64,000 bases of DNA, taken from NCBI GenBank assembly GCA_030544235.1, contig CM060477.1:21659934-21723933 (forward strand), in the 5' to 3' direction. Position 1 is the first letter of the stretch, and the number at the start of each line of letters is the position of its first letter. Of this stretch, positions 61,801 to 64,000 are shown piece by piece. This stretch comes from Lepturacanthus savala (Eukaryota > Chordata > Actinopteri > Scombriformes > Trichiuridae). A program made the position numbers and the translations under genes. The notes beneath the pieces were generated by a model. The model ran no database searches and was not told the DNA's origin. It worked only from the letters and a program-made list of their open reading frames with translations.

Positions 61801-64000
61801 GTATACCTCGCCCGATGATTTTGAAGGTGGTAGAGCTCCGAAACTGAAAATCATATCAAAACGGCACCAATTCCTACCCCCCCAGGTAAGAATTTAGGGT
61901 TAGGGTTAGGGTTAAGTTTGGGTTAGGGTTAGGGTTAGGCTCAGCGTTAGGGTATAGGGAACGAAACTGCCAGGTATACCTCGCCCGATGATTTTGAAGG
62001 TGGTAGAGCTCCGAAACTGAAAATCATATCAAAACGGCACCAATTCCTACCCCCCCAGGTAAGAATTTAGGGTTAGGGTTAGGGTTAGGCTAGGGTTAGG
62101 GTTAGGCTCAGCGTTAGGGTATAGGGAATGAAACTGCCAGGTATACCTCGCCCGATGATTTTGAAGGTGGTAGAGCTCCGAAACTGAAAATCATATCAAA
62201 ACGGCACCAATTCCTACCCCCCCAGGTAAGAATTTAGGGTTAGGGTTAGGGTTAGGCTAGGGTTAGGGTTAGGCTCAGCGTTAGGGTATAGGGAACGAAA
62301 CTGCCAGGTATACCTCGCCCGATGATTTTGAAGGTGGTAGAGCTCCGAAACTGAAAATCATATCAAAACGGCACCAATTCCTACCCCCCCAGGTAAGAAT
62401 TTAGGGTTAGGGTTAGGGTTAGGGTTAAGCTAGGGTTAGGGTTAGGCTCAGCGTTAGGGTATAGGGAACGAAACTGCCAGGTATACCTCGCCCGATGATT
62501 TTGAAGGTGGTAGAGCTCCGAAACTGAAAATCATATCAAAACGGCACCAATTCCTACCCCCCCAGGTAAGAATTTAGGGTTAGGGTTAGGGTTAGGGTTA
62601 GGGTTAAGCTAGGGTTACGGTTAGGCTCAGCGTTAGGGTATAGGGAACGAAACTGCCAGGTATAACTCGCCCGATGATTTTGAAGGTGGTAGAGCTCCGA
62701 AACTGAAAATCATATCAAAACGGCACCAATTCCTACCCCCCCAGGTAAGAATTTAGGGTTAGGGTTAGGGTTAAGCTAGGGTTAGGGTTAGGCTCAGCGT
62801 TAGGGTATAGGGAACGAAACTGCCAGGTATGCCTCGCCCGATGATTTTGAAGGTGGTAGAGCTCCGAAACTGAAAATCATATCAAAACGGCACCAATTCC
62901 TACCCCCCCAGGTAAGAATTTAGGGTTAGGGTTAGGGTTAAGGTTAAGCTAGGGTTAGGGTTAGGCTCAGCGTTAGGGTATAGGGAACGGAACTGCCAGG
63001 TATACCTCGCCCGATGATTTTGAAGGTGGTAGAGCTCCGAAACTGAAAATCATATCAAAACGGCACCAATTCCTACCCCCCCAGGTAAGAATTTAGGGTT
63101 AGGGTTAGGGTTAGGGTTAAGCTAGGGTTAGGGTTAGGCTCAGCGTTAGGGTATAGGGAACGAAACTGCCAGGTATACCTCGCCCGATGATTTTGAAGGT
63201 GGTAGAGCTCCGAAACTGAAAATCATATCAAAACGGCACCAATTCCTACCCCCCCAGGTAAGAATTTAGGGTTAGGGTTAGGGTTAGGGTTAGGCTAGGG
63301 TTAGGGTTAGGCTCAGCGTTAGGGTATAGGGAATGAAACTGCCAGGTATACCTCGCCCGATGATTTTGAAGGTGGTAGAGCTCCGAAACTGAAAATCATA
63401 TCAAAACGGCACCAATTCCTACCCCCCCAGGTAAGAATTTAGGGTTAGGGTTAGGGTTAGGCTAGGGTTAGGGTTAGGCTCAGCGTTAGGGTATAGGGAA
63501 TGAAACTGCCAGGTATACCTCGCCCGATGATTTTGAAGGTGGTAGAGCTCCGAAACTGAAAATCATATCAAAACGGCACCAATTCCTACCCCCCCAGGTA
63601 AGAATTTAGGGTTAGGGTTAGGGTTAGGCTAGGGTTAGGGTTAGGCTCAGCGTTAGGGTATAGGGAACGAAACTGCCAGGTATACCTCGCCCGATGATTT
63701 TGAAGGTGGTAGAGCTCCGAAACTGAAAATCATATCAAAACGGCACCAATTCCTACCCCCCCAGGTAAGAATTTAGGGTTAGGGTTAGGGTTAGGCTAGG
63801 GTTAGGGTTAGGCTCAGCGTTAGGGTATAGGGAATGAAACTGCCAGGTATACCTCGCCCGATGATTTTGAAGGTGGTAGAGCTCCGAAACTGAAAATCAT
63901 ATCTAAACGGCACCAATTCCTACCCACCCAGGTAAGAATTTAGGGTTAGGGTTAGGGTTAGGCTAGGGTTAGGTTTAGGCTCAGCGTTAGGGTATAGGGA
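58856..64000 (+). repeat. Segment 14: 6,472-bp repeat copy 2, ending in a return to 32.7 kb
   Basis: Linkers: 4a 3g 4a 3g 5a(gttacgg) 3a 4a 4a 4g 3g 4d 3a 3c 3g 3aL 3g 3tL 3tL 3g 3g 4a 5a(gttacgg) 3a 3z 4a 4g 3g 3g 3g 3g(gtttagg), then a partial core from 63978 cut by the window end. gttacgg (59711) and two tatGcc (59925, 60098) follow 31376, 31590 and 31763 at 28,335. GTGAAGCT to AAGTTT follow 34.1-35.3 kb at 26,648. From about 63.1 kb it matches 31.87-32.76 kb at 31,240, including the rare atcTaaac, cccAccca and gtttagg trio. C-to-A at 62665 in the palindrome is single-copy. Confidence 0.87.

Larger units (their letters stand above)
1..64000 (+). repeat. Telomere-hybrid satellite array, ~171-bp monomer
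   Basis: The whole window is a head-to-tail array of about 374 monomers (counted by eye through their linkers, error of a few). Each monomer is a ~131-bp core plus a TTAGGG-type linker. Common monomer lengths are 167, 173 and 178 bp, with extremes near 160 and 185, changing mainly in 6-bp hexamer steps and by one base in the C run (6 or 7 C). All monomers share one orientation, with TTAGGG on the + strand. Cores differ by only a few substitutions, so the array is strongly homogenised. Both strands are full of stop codons and no credible gene interrupts the array. TTAGGG arrays are known telomeric DNA in vertebrates and several other eukaryotic groups; a subtelomeric or interstitial heterochromatic location is inferred. 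I do not recognise the core as a named satellite family. Confidence 0.97.

Noticed and set aside
1..64000. CRISPR array
   Set aside because: The repeating unit is ~171 bp and the segments between cores are telomere hexamers, not unique spacers. No cas genes or leader are present.
1..64000. True terminal telomere
   Set aside because: The longest pure run is about seven TTAGGG hexamers, always followed by a core. No long homogeneous tract exists in the window.
1..64000. Alpha satellite, because of the 171-bp mean length
   Set aside because: The length coincides but the core does not resemble alpha satellite, and I find no CENP-B box (nTTCGnnnnAnnCGGGn) on either strand of the core.
1..64000. 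Telomere-targeted retrotransposon or other mobile element
   Set aside because: No reverse transcriptase or transposase reading frame, no poly-A tail, no target-site duplication and no break in monomer phase was seen.

Overview
The window is one uninterrupted satellite DNA array in a single orientation. I see no protein-coding gene, tRNA, rRNA, transposon or CRISPR array. Every position belongs to a tandem monomer averaging about 171 bp, and I count about 374 linkers by eye. Each monomer has a ~131-bp core, starting GGCTCAGCG and ending GTAAGAATTT, followed by a linker of ~29 to 60 bp made of perfect and degenerate TTAGGG telomere hexamers. The G-rich strand is always the + strand, and I saw no inverted monomer. 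This is a telomere-hybrid satellite of a eukaryote that uses TTAGGG telomeres. Vertebrates, many other animals and some fungi and protists do so; the sequence does not name the species. C-to-T and G-to-A changes at CpG among the main variants fit a methylating animal genome (inference). A subtelomeric or large heterochromatic/interstitial block is likely. If subtelomeric and in normal orientation, the chromosome end lies to the right.

Linker code used below: the digit is the number of AGGGTT hexamers after the core. The letter is the junction that follows: a = AAGCT, g = AGGCT, c = AGCGTTAAGCT, d = GAAGCT, t = AAGTTT, z = AAGGTTAAGCT, v = GGGTTTGGGTTAGGCT. L means one extra TTAGGG on the right flank and s one fewer. 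Core positions count from the first G of GGCTCAGCG.

Monomers are nearly identical, but rare variants repeat in the same order at fixed distances, which exposes nested higher-order repeats. From 1 to about 8.4 kb, blocks recur at 2,745, 3,954, about 3,429 and 1,549 bp. From 8.4 to 27.1 kb, blocks recur at 3,265, 3,951, 1,544, about 5,490 and 4,790 bp, with a four-monomer 685-bp block present three times at 21.1-23.2 kb. Near 27.7 kb a different variant set appears (core A27G, tatGcc, gtcagg). It dominates the right half but is interrupted at 40.0-43.7 and 47.8-50.6 kb by left-type blocks. Right-half blocks recur at 4,092, 4,598, 6,472, 6,844, 16,564, 26,648, 28,335 and 31,240 bp. The layout is what repeated unequal exchange, segmental amplification and deletion in whole-monomer steps would leave.

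The core carries several small structures, repeated some 370 times: a 10-bp palindrome, an 8-bp inverted repeat, a C-run hairpin, a polypyrimidine-CAG|GTAAGA sequence resembling a recursive splice site, and a GAAANNGAAA interferon-response-like motif. Whether any of these functions is unknown.
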